Assembly (NCBI RefSeq): GCF_964204645.1
Contig: NC_134031.1
Span: 2,093,001 to 2,153,000 of the forward strand
Length of the DNA stretch: 60,000 bases
Reading direction: 5' to 3'
DNA from: Tubulanus polymorphus
Lineage: Eukaryota; Nemertea; Palaeonemertea; Tubulaniformes; Tubulanidae
This document shows, piece after piece, positions 43,970 through 54,699 of the stretch. The first letter of the stretch is position 1, and each line of letters starts with the position of its first letter. The position numbers and the translations under genes were made by a program. Under the pieces are notes generated by a model, which was not told the origin of the DNA, searched no databases, and worked only from the letters and a program-made list of their open reading frames with translations.

Positions 43970-46875
43970 ATTGGCTAGTTGAGTTTAGCGCGGCGATTTT
44001 TCGCTAGCGTGGAGGCTTGGTCCGTTCTAAATTTGAATGGACTAAATTTAGAAAGCCCTTGATAACGTAGTTTGAACGCGGCGTGGTTCAAATTTGACAC
44101 TATGAAAAACAACAAATCAAAAGAAAAGACTTTTAAAAAGTTCAACCTTACTTGAACCGGTATTTCAAAATCGGCCGCTAAAAGGCATTTAGATTTAAAA
44201 CATCGTGGTTAAACTTCTAAACGTGAACCTGAGACCAATCTCAAAATTTAAGACCTATTTGAAATAAAGTCACGATTTGAAAAAACTTAACAATTACTTC
44301 CTAGATCTCAAGTAAATTACGGGAATAATGTTTATAAACCGCCTTTTTGAAGCGCGCTTCGCTTTTTCCGATCTTTCTGAGGTTATCCCGATGACGCCCG
44401 TTCGAACACGACTTCGCCCTCGAGAACAAAGCCAAGCTCGTGTAATTCAATCTGCATACGTGTGTCTTTTTGAACGCTTTAAAGTATATCTCAGAGAATG
44501 GAAGGAGAGAACGGAGAGAGAGAGAGAGGACGTACACACCCAGTTCACGTTTGCGCATTTTCTAAAAAAAGCTATCGATACATCTAAAACAGTCTCTTCC
44601 GTCGACGTTAAACAAACGCGACGTCTGACTTTTGAGTAATGCTTGAATATGAAATGTTAAATTGAATTTCTCTACGAAAAAAATCGATGCATTTTTCCAT
44701 AATTATAGATAGGCTGCCAGACATAGTGGGATGTATTTTTAAAAAAATATAACCTATGCTTAAAGCAATTCTTTTCCGTATCTGAAACGTTATTCTAAAT
44801 TTTTTTTTTCATTCATATGATATTGATATCGATATTCTAATTAATGAAGGCTTATAGAAAATTCTAATTGTAATTGTTATTTCAAACCACCAATATCGAT
44901 GACGTAGTGCACATCGACTAACACAGAACCACTTAAATAATGCATAGTAGTTATCAACACACTATTGTAACGGTTTTTATGGCGTCAAAAATATAGATTT
45001 AGAATATCATTAATATCGGTATCGTTCGTTGTTTTCTGGTAAACTGAAAATGGATCAGATTATGCGTCATAATGAAAGGTGTTGAAAATAAGTACAGTGA
45101 AGTCGATCGTGTGTACCGTAAGATTCCGGCGCCTTATCGAGACGCAATAATCTATCGCTAATAACACGATAGAATATTTGCACCGTCCGTCGCCCGGTGT
45201 GTAACGATCGTCTAATTCAATTTGTCGAGGATTATCTCATTCGCCGATAAGTCGTGTTAATGCACGGATCAATGACGTAGGTAATGGAGTACAACTAAAC
45301 CCGTCACGATCGGCTGCACGCGGGCGAGGCGGCTCGATTTCCCTGTCGAAAACCTGCCACGCTTCACCACCTGAAACGACGTGCCTGAATACCCTATCCT
45401 AATAACGGGCGATTTTTAAAGTTTCAAGTTTCAGAGTTTTGCTCCAAAAAGAAAAAAAATTGAGCGCAGCTAATTTGTTTTACAATACATTTTACCAGAT
45501 GGCCACAAAGATTGCCTAAGCCCATTGATATTGGTTCGTACCTTGATATACCAGTGTTTAAAGAAATACGTGATCATCAGGATAACAAAAGGGAATATGT
45601 TGCAATATGGGTCTATTTCAGTGGGAGTGGTGTTTAGCATATCTATTTCAAAATGAACTGAATCGACAATTTCAAGACTTCTACTTTTGCGCTCATCAAC
45701 CATATCAAAAAAATTTCGAAAATGATTACGTGAACCATCCTTTCTGAGAAAGTCTTTCTCGGTTGTCATACTTATCTATCATCAAAACGGAAATTGAACT
45801 GTCAAAAGTTTGACAACGATTTCACTGAATGAGTGTTAACGAGTTATTTCATCCAATTATCGAAGAACATTCGACGAATCGTTTAAAAAAACGTATTTTC
45901 CGTGGGATTATATTTGGGATTATATATTTCGCGTCTGATATTGTCGCCGTAAGTTTTTTTAAATGAGCTAGTTTGATTTGAGGTTGGCTGGGTCTTTCAA
46001 ACGTGTGATTGAATGGCTTAAACGCGTTTCAATGAGGTTAAGAATATGAAACATTATTCGCCCTCCATTAATACCGCGTGAAATTCGAACGCGAAGGGCC
46101 ACGTTCTATAGCATAACATTTCAGACAGAAATTGATCTCCAACCTAAGAGGGTACGAATAATACCAAAAAAAATAATTCACAGATTGATTGATGCCCTGA
46201 AAAAGTCGGCGTTTAAAGTAGAAATCGCGTTGTTAATACGTTAACGAAGCTAATCAGGACCGCGTGAAATCATGCTCCAATTACCTAGCGCACTCATTTG
46301 CACGGTAACTGTTTACTAAAGTGCGCTCTGTCAGCACTGTTCTCCTCCGCTGAGCCCCGCAGCTAGAGATTTTTCCGTCAGTAAAAATGCGGCACTTTGC
46401 GCGCGCTGAAGTGATGATTAACGTGTCGACGATGCGTACAGGAATTTTTCGACGGCGTCTCCTCCACGTTCGTTCCATCAGATCGAAAGCTTCTTAATGT
46501 ATGAACGGGACGGATAATTGCCAGTTACGCGCGGTTATATAAATTCAAACACTTCAAATTATATGCTACACACGCGTATCCGAATCCGAATGTACGAATT
46601 CGATTTCAAAAGTTCTTAGTCGATACTATTCATCTCTTTCAGATTTCAGCTGATGGATAGTCAAGACTGAACATGAAAAAAAAACTCTCCATCTGAAACC
46701 TTACTCCATCTAAAACAAAACTCTTACTTCGTTTTTGAAACGCTTCAAATCCATTTTACGCGTAATGTTTTCTGCAAAAACCGTTTAACGGAGGAAGAAT
46801 AATTCATCTGAAATTGAGTTCAAGAATCAAAACTCATTGAACTTGTTATCAGCATACAGGGAAAAAAACATTTTC
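43970..46875. other. Non-genic DNA with family D repeat fragment
   Basis: 44875-44960 (TTGTAATTGTTATTTCAAACC.CCAATATCGATGACGTAGTGCACATCGACT) is a right-end fragment of the family D repeat seen at 11737 and 31205. TTCTAAATTTGAATGGACTAAATTTAGAA at 44025-44053 is a small inverted repeat. The frame at 44328-44639 crosses a GA-rich stretch and has no domain. No gene is supported. Confidence 0.4.
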
Positions 46876-46879
46876 ACGG

Positions 46880-46983
46880 ACACCCGGTGGGTTCCTTATT
46901 TTAACAACACCCGTTTATTCCCGTTTTACAGACACCCGATCGTTCCTGGTTTTAAAAACACCCGGCAATTTTTTGCTTTTAAC
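46880..46983. repeat. Degenerate 25-27-bp tandem repeat, four units
   Basis: Units start ACACCCG at 46880, 46907, 46932 and 46958 and share ACACCCG...TTCC..TTTTA with substitutions. An open frame crosses the array and would encode a loosely repeated Thr-Arg-x-x-Pro-Phe motif (DTRWVPYFNNTRLFPFYRHPIVPGFKNTR). A coding repeat cannot be ruled out, but no gene structure surrounds it. Confidence 0.7.
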
Positions 46984-46989
46984 GGAAAC

Positions 46990-47645
46990 GGAAAGTCGAG
47001 ATCCCGTCCCGTCTACGGTCGATCGCGACGAAGTTTGGCGCGTTCGCACGCAAGCCGGTGCAATCCGAAATGGATCTATTCGAGTCTATATCTCGAGAAA
47101 AGCTTTTTAGACGTTTCCGTGACGATTGCGATCGAAAAAATACAGCTGCTCAGCTGCGTGATGGTGCGCGACTGACGAAACAGTTTCTTCAGTTCACGAC
47201 GCGCTGGCAGGTGTAAAACTGACTCGGTAAATTTCGTCAAATCCCGACTTAATCTAGTTGAACAACCGTCAATCGCACTTAACGCAAATATTCATGGAAG
47301 TTTTCTGATCGGCTGCGTTTAACTGCGTGTAAAGCGTAGCAATGAGTATTTGTTAACTGAAAAAATAACTGAACTCAAAGACTACGAATCTATTTTTAGT
47401 TCGTCAACTTCGATAATTGAGAATAGAAACGATAAGAATTACAAATGAATATGATTTAGAATATTTGAAATTATGGAAATATGAAAAAAATCATATTTAA
47501 GTCTGTAGATATCTAAAAGCAAACATTTTGAGTTTCTGATTATTGGCCCGTTGTTTTATAACACACGGAATAATGAATGGATATAATCCTCAAACTGTTA
47601 CGAATTCTATTCAGAAAACCCATTTCCGCTCAAATTATTTAGTTA
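46990..47645. other. Non-genic DNA
   Basis: CG-moderate then AT-rich. Nothing is recognised. Confidence 0.45.
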
Positions 47646-47650
47646 CAAGC

Positions 47651-47745
47651 CGGGTTCAGGTCCACATCTTTGAGTTAGAGTTAGGATCAGTTCATTTTCG
47701 TATTGGGGTTCAAATAAAGCTCAGAACTTTTAAACTAGATCCCGG
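47651..47745. mobile_element. Diverged family B element
   Basis: CGGGTTCAGGTCCACATCTTTGAGTTAGAGTTAGGATCAGTTCATTTTCGT parallels the left half of family B (GAGTTAGAGTTAA, TCATTTTCA). The right end AGCTCAGAACTTTTAAACTAGATCCCGG mirrors it imperfectly. An old copy. Confidence 0.45.
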
Positions 47746-47759
47746 TCTATTATCTGCAG

Positions 47760-48240
47760 TCACCTGATTTTGAGGAGCCCGAATTAATAAACGCGGCCAT
47801 GAACCTCATACTAATTCGCAAACAGCAGGGATTGTTCGTGAATATGATTCCGAGACAGAAGTGTCTACAATTATGAGATATCATTGCGGTATTAATCAAC
47901 GAACGAGTCGCTGATTACGGACGAATCGCACGAATATCGAATATCTATATGGACTCTAGCTAGCACCGGTCAACACAATACATTTTATACTGCCCTCATC
48001 GGACAACCGACTTATTGATAATCTGATTGGATCTGACTCCTCGGTCCAGGGTCGTCCCCGGCTACCAGTCACGTTTCGAGTTAGGATATAAGGTACTAAA
48101 ATAGAAAAATAAAAATAAGAAGTAACCAGAAAATAGAAATAAAACGTAGAGTGTTTAGAAAAAATTGTCAGTATTATGGAATATGGAAAAATGCTATCAT
48201 AAAGACAGCTGCTTTACAGCCGCCATTAGTACAGTTTAAT
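47760..48240. other. Non-genic DNA
   Basis: AT-rich spacer with no recognised feature. Confidence 0.5.
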
Positions 48241-48244
48241 TGCT

Positions 48245-48602
48245 GCTTTTTCCATCCTCCCTCTGCAGGGACTCGAACCTGATGGCATCGTTACACTCAG
48301 CCACGGCACGAACCCCTGCATCAGTAGACCGGGTGCGCAGGTACATGCGCAGCTTTCCGAACGAAAACTGGCGGCACCAATCAGATTGCTCGTTGTATAA
48401 TCGTTGAGGCAAATTTCAAGGAAGAACTATAAATGGGAAAACCCGGGCTAAAATAAAACGGGATTTCTGATTGGCTAAAGATCACATCATCTGAACTGCG
48501 CATGTATCTGCGCACACGGTCGATTATGGCAGGGTTTCGTGCCGTGGCAATCTCGATGCCATCAGGTTCGAATCCCTGCCGGGGGAGGATGGCTTTTTCG
48601 AG
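48245..48602. mobile_element. Inverted pair of tRNA-like arms, foldback element
   Basis: The left arm (48245-48391) and right arm (48463-48602) are imperfect reverse complements of about 145 bp. Shared blocks are CCATCCTCCC, GCAGGGANTCGAACCTGATGGCATCG, GCCACGGCACGAA, TGCGCAGNTACATGCGCAG and CCAATCAGA. Each arm carries a pol III B-box motif: GGTTCGAATCCCTGC on the plus strand in the right arm, GGTTCGAGTCCCTGC on the minus strand in the left. About 70 bp separate the arms. It is either two head-to-head copies of one SINE or a palindromic DNA element that captured a tRNA-like end. Confidence 0.75.
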
Positions 48603-48609
48603 CTTGACC

Positions 48610-50060
48610 GCGCATTTCTACCTACTTTCTAAGACAAATTGATTCCATATATATATAGTCGCTACGAGCTATTTTAAACACGAGACAGACTTTGAATTGG
48701 AAAGGTCGATTTTTTCTTGTCATGTTTTACGGCCCACATTGCCGGCGAGCTTCGATTGTCAATACATGTACTACACGCCCGAGCCAAGTGAGAATGAGCT
48801 TTATTATTTTTTTCGATATAAAGTAAACTAAGTTTCCAAAAATTATATGCTAAAAAGTTGGGTGATTGAAAATATTTTTCGCGATATTTCATGCGAAATC
48901 ATCTCAATGAATTCCCAGCATCAAAGCATTTCAAAGAAACTGTATTTACCTGGTAATGGCATAAGCTTCTTAAAGGGACTAGGAAAAATTCTAAATTGTC
49001 CGAAAACCCAGGGATGGCTGACCTAGAACATAATGATCGCCGAACGAGGACGTAAAAACTACAACAGATAAAACATGTATCGTACAGAATCGTTATATCG
49101 GTGAAGGGGACGAACAGGGTTTAACCATTAACTGCGGCGAGTGGTCTGGATCCAATCCAGGTGTTCAGGGGCTCCGTCTGTTCGTTCGATCGTCCTACGC
49201 GACTGTAACCGTTTTTACGAATCGTTAGCACGAAAAACGTCGAACGAATAAAATCATCAAAAGCAGACAGATATTGATTGAAGTGTTCCTTGTAGATGTA
49301 TAAGATAAGATTTTTAACCTTTCTAAAACCGAACGCTGCCCCGGGCTCTAACAACAACACTGTTCTTTACGTTACATATATAACCGCGTGTACATTATAA
49401 AGCAATATATTGTTGATTAAGTATCAACGCTCCTGGAAGTTCATTGATCTGCCTACATTCACATTGCAGTTCTCTCGAGTTCGCGAGATAATCCGAGACT
49501 TGAAATGAAAATTAGCCGCCGGCAGAGGGCGTGTGAACGCTGATGTACAAGTGCTCGCGCCGACGCTGCTGGGTCTTCAAAACAGATTCCATTACATCGT
49601 TATTCTTTTTAGAAAATTAATTGAAATTTTATTGAATATTTACCGTGATGTTATCATTTTGCTGACGGTAATTTTTGAATTATTGAACATTTCCGAAGTT
49701 ATAGCAATGTTTGTACGATTGCCTAAAAGGACTAAGCATTGATTTCTACTTTTCACATATTATAACGCGTTCCTTTTCTTTAACTCAACAACATCAGACA
49801 TTTTAGTACCAGAAATCAGACATTTTAGACATTCGATTTTTCCAACGTTGCGTCGATGAAAAATTACGAACTTTTCAGAAACTGCCCCTAGACGGATACA
49901 CTGTCCACGAGTCACAAAACCGGCGCGTTTCGACTCTATTCTTTGGAGCCATTTCCAGAAATCAAAGTAGAATTGAGTCGGAAAGTCAAATGTTCTCATA
50001 GTTTATATTCTCCATATTGTGGCATTTTCTTCCATTGAATAAGACAGACGCTTAGCGATT
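48610..50060. other. Non-genic DNA
   Basis: Short frames (48674-48892 minus, 49121-49360 minus, 49533-49742 plus) lack domains or splice support. No repeats are recognised. Confidence 0.45.
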
Positions 50061-50066
50061 GATTAT

Positions 50067-50195
50067 CATCTTCAATATGGCCATTCTGATTGGTCGACGT
50101 CGCTGACGTAGTTCGTAAACGGACCAATCATAGATCGTTTCGCGTGACGTATAGGCTACTCAATGATTCCCATCTTCAATATGGATATTCTGATT
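50067..50195. promoter_or_regulatory. Promoter-like block within a 25-bp direct repeat
   Basis: CATCTTCAATATGGCCATTC (50067) recurs as CATCTTCAATATGGATATTC (50171), about 104 bp apart. Between them are inverted and direct CCAAT boxes (GATTGGTC at 50088, GGACCAATCA at 50122) and three TGACGT-type CRE cores (GACGTCGCTGACGTAG, GTGACGTATAG). Opposed CCAAT boxes with CREs are common in short or bidirectional pol II promoters. No transcript can be assigned on either side. Confidence 0.3.
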
Positions 50196-50199
50196 TCGC

Positions 50200-50440
50200 G
50201 TAGATGAAGCTTGAATATAGCAGATGAGGAAATCTGTATTCACATAGACACGAGATCAAACGACAATATTTAGATAATAGAACCGCACTCCAGATAACCA
50301 GAGAAGTGGAGATAACTGAGTATGGGGGATATGCGATTGTTTACACTCATAGAGATAAGATAGCGAATCTGAGAGCAAATCGATAACCAATAAGTTTGTA
50401 TCAATTAATAACCAATAATGATATAAGTCGCGATCACACA
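50200..50440. other. Non-genic DNA
   Basis: AT-rich spacer. Includes two close copies of AATAACCAATAA-type sequence near 50380-50420. Nothing else is recognised. Confidence 0.45.
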
Positions 50441-50445
50441 AGTGG

Positions 50446-50745
50446 TTCATATTTTTCCGGTGCCAGACTAGGCCTCGAGTTCACTAAGAACCTTAGTACC
50501 GGAGCAGTCACTCCAAGGACTGGGTGAAGGCCCGAACCAAGTGACCAAAAAACGTCGGAACGGCTCAAATCATTCCGTGTGGTTGCTAATTGGTTCTGGA
50601 AGTGACTCACCTCACTTGCCACAGCATCGTTTTGATAGCATTTTAGTAACGAGTGAGTGATATACGTGTGAACGAGCTAAATTTTAGCTAAATTTGGCTC
50701 GGGGCCTGATACCGGCCAGTTTGACCCTGGCCAAAATCCTATCCG
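50446..50745. mobile_element. MITE-like element, family F copy 2
   Basis: It matches 36694-37065 in the same orientation through GTGACCAAAAAACGTCGGAAC, AATTGGTTCTGGAAGT, GCATCGTTTTGATAGCATTTTAGTAACG and TACGTGTGAA. Its right end, GGCTCGGGGCCTGATACC...CTGGCC, is the inverse of the other copy's left end. Frames at 50434-50622 and 50677-50877 fall inside or across it and are not genes. Confidence 0.6.
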
Positions 50746-50879
50746 TGTGATCTCGCAATAATTGTTCTTTTTTGTGAAATATTCACTCGGTTTCTCGCTG
50801 CTGTTCCTATAAATGACATTGGAATGCAATAAAATGTAATCGTGCAAGTCGCTGCGCGGCGACCGGCTGAATATCATCG

Positions 50880-51600
50880 GACAAGATTGTCCCGCGGTAA
50901 ATTACTGAAATTCCCCGCTGAGAACCGCATAAAACACATCTAAAACATACGGAATTTAAGATGTCGATAGGACAGCGCATTGTTACCGGCGCATAATAGG
51001 CTTATTACGTTCTCGACTCGATACAATTACTTATAGTTTCGTGAGGGAGATGATTTGAATATAACGTATCAATCTTTTCCGTGTAACATCGCCGAGTAAA
51101 GTGCCAGTCACAGTCGGAGATGAATGCACATCGACGGGTTACCTGTGCACCGTGTAGCGCCGAGCTGTTCCGATACACTTATTTCCGAGAAAGCGAGAAA
51201 AGGGAAAATTACCCGACGGTAAACGCGATTCAGCCGCAAAAACGAATGAAAAATACGAACGATGGCGCTGCTTTCATTTTTTAAAGTCGTGTCTGGCGAT
51301 ATTGCCCCGGGGCCATCGGTCGGCGATGAATCGGAGCCATCTCGGTGACAGATGAAAGCGCCGCTGCCGTATCATTTGCCGGCGCCTACAGATGATGATC
51401 AAAACGTTATCGAATCCGGGAGAAGGCTCCGTGAAATTCGAGCCGCAATCCGCCTCACGCGTGTCAGCGTCGGAGTGTATTCTGATTAGGCTCGAATCGA
51501 CATGAAAAAAAGATTTCAACGTAAAGACATCTAAATTATACGCGGGGCAGTTCTGCAGTAACGTTGCCAGAGTGCATTCTTACGCAATCAATTCCTTTTG
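50880..51600. other. Non-genic DNA, CG-moderate
   Basis: CG-richer than average at 51100-51450. The minus-strand frame 51274-51519 has no recognisable domain. Nothing else is recognised. Confidence 0.4.
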
Positions 51601-51604
51601 AGAC

Positions 51605-51952
51605 TTCACCCAGTCCCGGAAGTGGTTGTTTCCGTCGCTCTGGGATCCTATCGTCTGGTATATCAGACTCTAAGGTTCTCGGTGAATTTGAGACAAACTC
51701 ATTATTCAAACGGTGTCATTTAAGGGGTATCAGTCGATGTGCACTACGTCATCATTATTGACCTTTTGAGACTAAGCGTGAACATAAGCGTTTATCGTCA
51801 AATTTCATTGCTCTTATTTTCTATCTAATGAATCTTTATGTTCTTTCATGATGAATTTAATTGGAAATTAGGATATTGTGCGAGTGAATGTGCACTACGT
51901 CATCGATACTAGGGCTAGACTGGTTTCCGGTCAATTCAATTCAATTTAATGT
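51605..51952. repeat. Cluster of dispersed-repeat fragments and LINE tail
   Basis: 51605-51700 resembles 2078-2200. The family D block appears inverted twice, GATGTGCACTACGTCATCATTATTG at 51736 and AATGTGCACTACGTCATCGATAC at 51889. At 51934-51952, TCAATTCAATTCAATTTAATGTCG is, on the minus strand, a short LINE-type tail CGACATTAAATTGAATTGAATTGA. The area is a graveyard of nested fragments with no gene. Confidence 0.5.
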
Positions 51953-51959
51953 CGTTATC

Positions 51960-52545
51960 TATATTCAGATTCGAAATACCTTGATTGATCTTTGATTGTC
52001 CATATATTCATTTTCGATAATATCGTCAATAAATTTTCAAATTTGTTCTCAGATTTTTCAAACGACAGCTACAAATTTCAACACTCGTCCAACTAGATCC
52101 TGATCGCTGATATCTTCGCAATTCTAGCGCCTCAGATAATATCGAAAAACACTTCATCTTTTCTACGCTCTTAAACGTAACGCGAGACGGACTTGAAGCT
52201 TATGACGCAAATTGACATGCTCTTTCACGCTTTTTGATAAAATAAAGTTAATATCATCATTTTTTTTCTTTTCGAAGTAAGAGACGTAAATTGGAATAAG
52301 TTTGTAATTCCGCGTATATTTCGTGACACGGCGCTATTGTTCCGCGCGAAACTTGTCTACGTTCTCGAAGTAATCATCTTTTCATGTTGCAACAAAATCC
52401 TCACTTCAAACAAACAAAATGATCACATTTAGCAGACGTAGCAATTTTCCGTGTTATTGCAACTGGACTGGATCGTGTCGTACAGTCGGTGGTGCGCTGA
52501 TCGGTATCCGCAATAAGTATGTTTTCCCACCGGATCACGCTGCAC
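51960..52545. other. Non-genic DNA
   Basis: AT-rich with a T9 run near 52261. No gene is recognised. Confidence 0.5.
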
Positions 52546-52550
52546 GTGTG

Positions 52551-52587
52551 CGGGGTGGGGGATGTGGGGGGTGTGGGGGGTGGGGGC
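52551..52587 (+). repeat. G-rich tract with G-quadruplex potential
   Basis: Five G-runs of four to six bases separated by one to three bases (GGGGTGGGGGATGTGGGGGG, then TGTGGGGGGTGGGGG). The pattern satisfies the usual four-run quadruplex rule. It is adjacent to a CACGTGTG E-box-like site. Opposite frames crossing it are artefacts. Confidence 0.75.
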
Positions 52588-52599
52588 AAGTCGATTGGA

Positions 52600-54625
52600 T
52601 CATTCAATTATGTACATGTTCTGCTCATTAGTGGTGGCCGGTGTTTTTGTCCGCACTCATACGCGGAGTGTCCGCGCTGAACTGAAGCTTTGACGATGGT
52701 GAAAAAATAATGGTAACACGGTGTGTTTATCTACCGTTCTCGCGCATCGACTTCAACGTTACGGATTTCTTTCTGTAGATAAATAAAGATGAACGAATTG
52801 ACGCGTTCTACAAACATCGCCGAAAAGTCAGCTGCGGTGTGAATGAACGCTTTGATTGAATATTTAGCCACATCGTGACCGACGAATTCCCAAATTGCGT
52901 CCACGCTCGTTAAACCGTTAGACCTTCCAACCATAACCGGGTCAGTTTTTACAGGAACATTGGTGGCTTCAATTCCTAGGAAATATTATCCCGATTCTGG
53001 CGAGTAGCGGTCCATGCATATGGTTTTTGATAGTCTACCCGAGCTCCTCTGATGACAGTACCACGTGTCTAATTTGTTGGTGTGCGAGAACATGAAATTT
53101 TTTATTTTTTGATTTCAAACACGGGAATTTCATTTCTAATGACACGGTTCGAATCCAAAATCAATGTTGTATTTTTCAATGAATGAATGCTATCAATTTT
53201 GGCGGGATATATTTCGCTATTCCTGTCATCTGCCGCTAATCTAACTAACCAAGAGCCAGGTGTTCCATTATCTCGGCGAGACGGAGCTAAATAAGTATTA
53301 CTGGCGTAATGTTATTACAAGGACGGCTCCGATAGTTTCGGTGCACGACGCGTATGAATACACGAATACATATGTTAATTAAGCGCCCAAACGATTCGGA
53401 AATAGCGCGGCGATCGCGTGAGTCAGCCATCATCCCTTATCTGAACTGAAACGTCACCGCCTTTAGAAGCCTGTCAGTTACCCGAACTAACCGGCTCCTC
53501 ATCGATAACAACACCGGAAAATACCGAATCAAAGACTCGGTCTAAATATTTTTTCGATAAGGCGCTATATGAATTATTGATCGCGTCAAATCGTATAATG
53601 AAAATAATTTTATTCGATACAAACGACGGCTTATCCCGAAGCATTACGGATCGACCAGTTTTCGATGACCTCGATAAGAGACAAAACACTATCGTATATA
53701 CCAGATTATTTCGAAAAGACTGTCATCGAAACTTACAAGATATGGGCCCACGTACAAAAACACAGGCCATTCATCATTATGATCGATGACGTGCCGCTGG
53801 TCAGCTGAGTTATAGTCAGTCAGTCAGTGCTTATTGCGAGTCAGGCTACTTCACTTCACTTGCCGATTGTTAATCGAATCATTCCTTTGTAATGCGTTAC
53901 TGATTAGATCGAACTTGACGTATAGATAAAAATACACTTTTTTCTTGAAATATATCAAACAACACAGAATTCCCTGCGCGACTGTGTCGTCTTTGTTTTA
54001 ACGACACGCTTGAAAGCAAACCCTTTTCCGTATCGGCGTATTATACCTTCGCTACGAGATGCTAAGATAATTTCCGACGATGTCAATACACTATTAGAAG
54101 ATTTTTAAGACAATTTTAAAGACCCCCTCAACGACAATAAGTGAACGAGTAACGTTGCTCTCGAGTCAGCGATCTACCAGGAGAGTAATGAGATGATAGC
54201 ATTAATCAAAATACCTCATCGTTAGAAAAAACGTACTTTACATTCAGTTTGAAAGATTCCCCGATTCTTTCAGTTCAAATGACTTGTAAAGTTTATAGGT
54301 ACATGTACTTTTCTTAATCAAGCTTAGGACGTGAGACGTTGCGAGCTCGACTATCAAATCATAAACCATAATCCCGCAACGATATCTTCTTAGCGGTCAG
54401 TCTTGGTAAAGATTCATGCAGGCAATGTGAGCAAGTATCAAAGAAGAATTTTTATGTCCACGATGGTCAGTTCTCTGACGGGTTTTGTCTCCGGCATGGA
54501 ATGAGCGGCGCAGTACCGACACGGCGAGAAATAACTAAACGTTCATTAATACGGAATGTCTTGTCGATGGTTCCTCTTCTGAAGAGCGCACCATAGCGTC
54601 GGGTAGTAATCGATAATCCGAACAC
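52600..54625. other. Non-genic DNA
   Basis: Frames at 52731-52934, 53474-53689 and 53577-53789 have no domain. Three GTCA units (AGTCAGTCAGTCAGTG) lie near 53815. No repeats are recognised. Confidence 0.45.
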
Positions 54626-54627
54626 GT

Positions 54628-54696
54628 AGCTATACCCTTACCATAATCCCCAGCTATACCCTTACCATTCGCAGCTATACCCTTACCATAATCCCC
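54628..54696. repeat. 24/21/24-bp tandem repeat, three units
   Basis: AGCTATACCCTTACCATAATCCCC at 54628-54651, AGCTATACCCTTACCATTCGC at 54652-54672, and the first unit again exactly at 54673-54696. All unit lengths are multiples of three and the minus-strand frame stays open through them (DYGKGIA, NGKGIA, DYGKGIA). A coding origin is possible, but the rest of that frame has no recognisable feature. Confidence 0.85.
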
Positions 54697-54699
54697 AGA

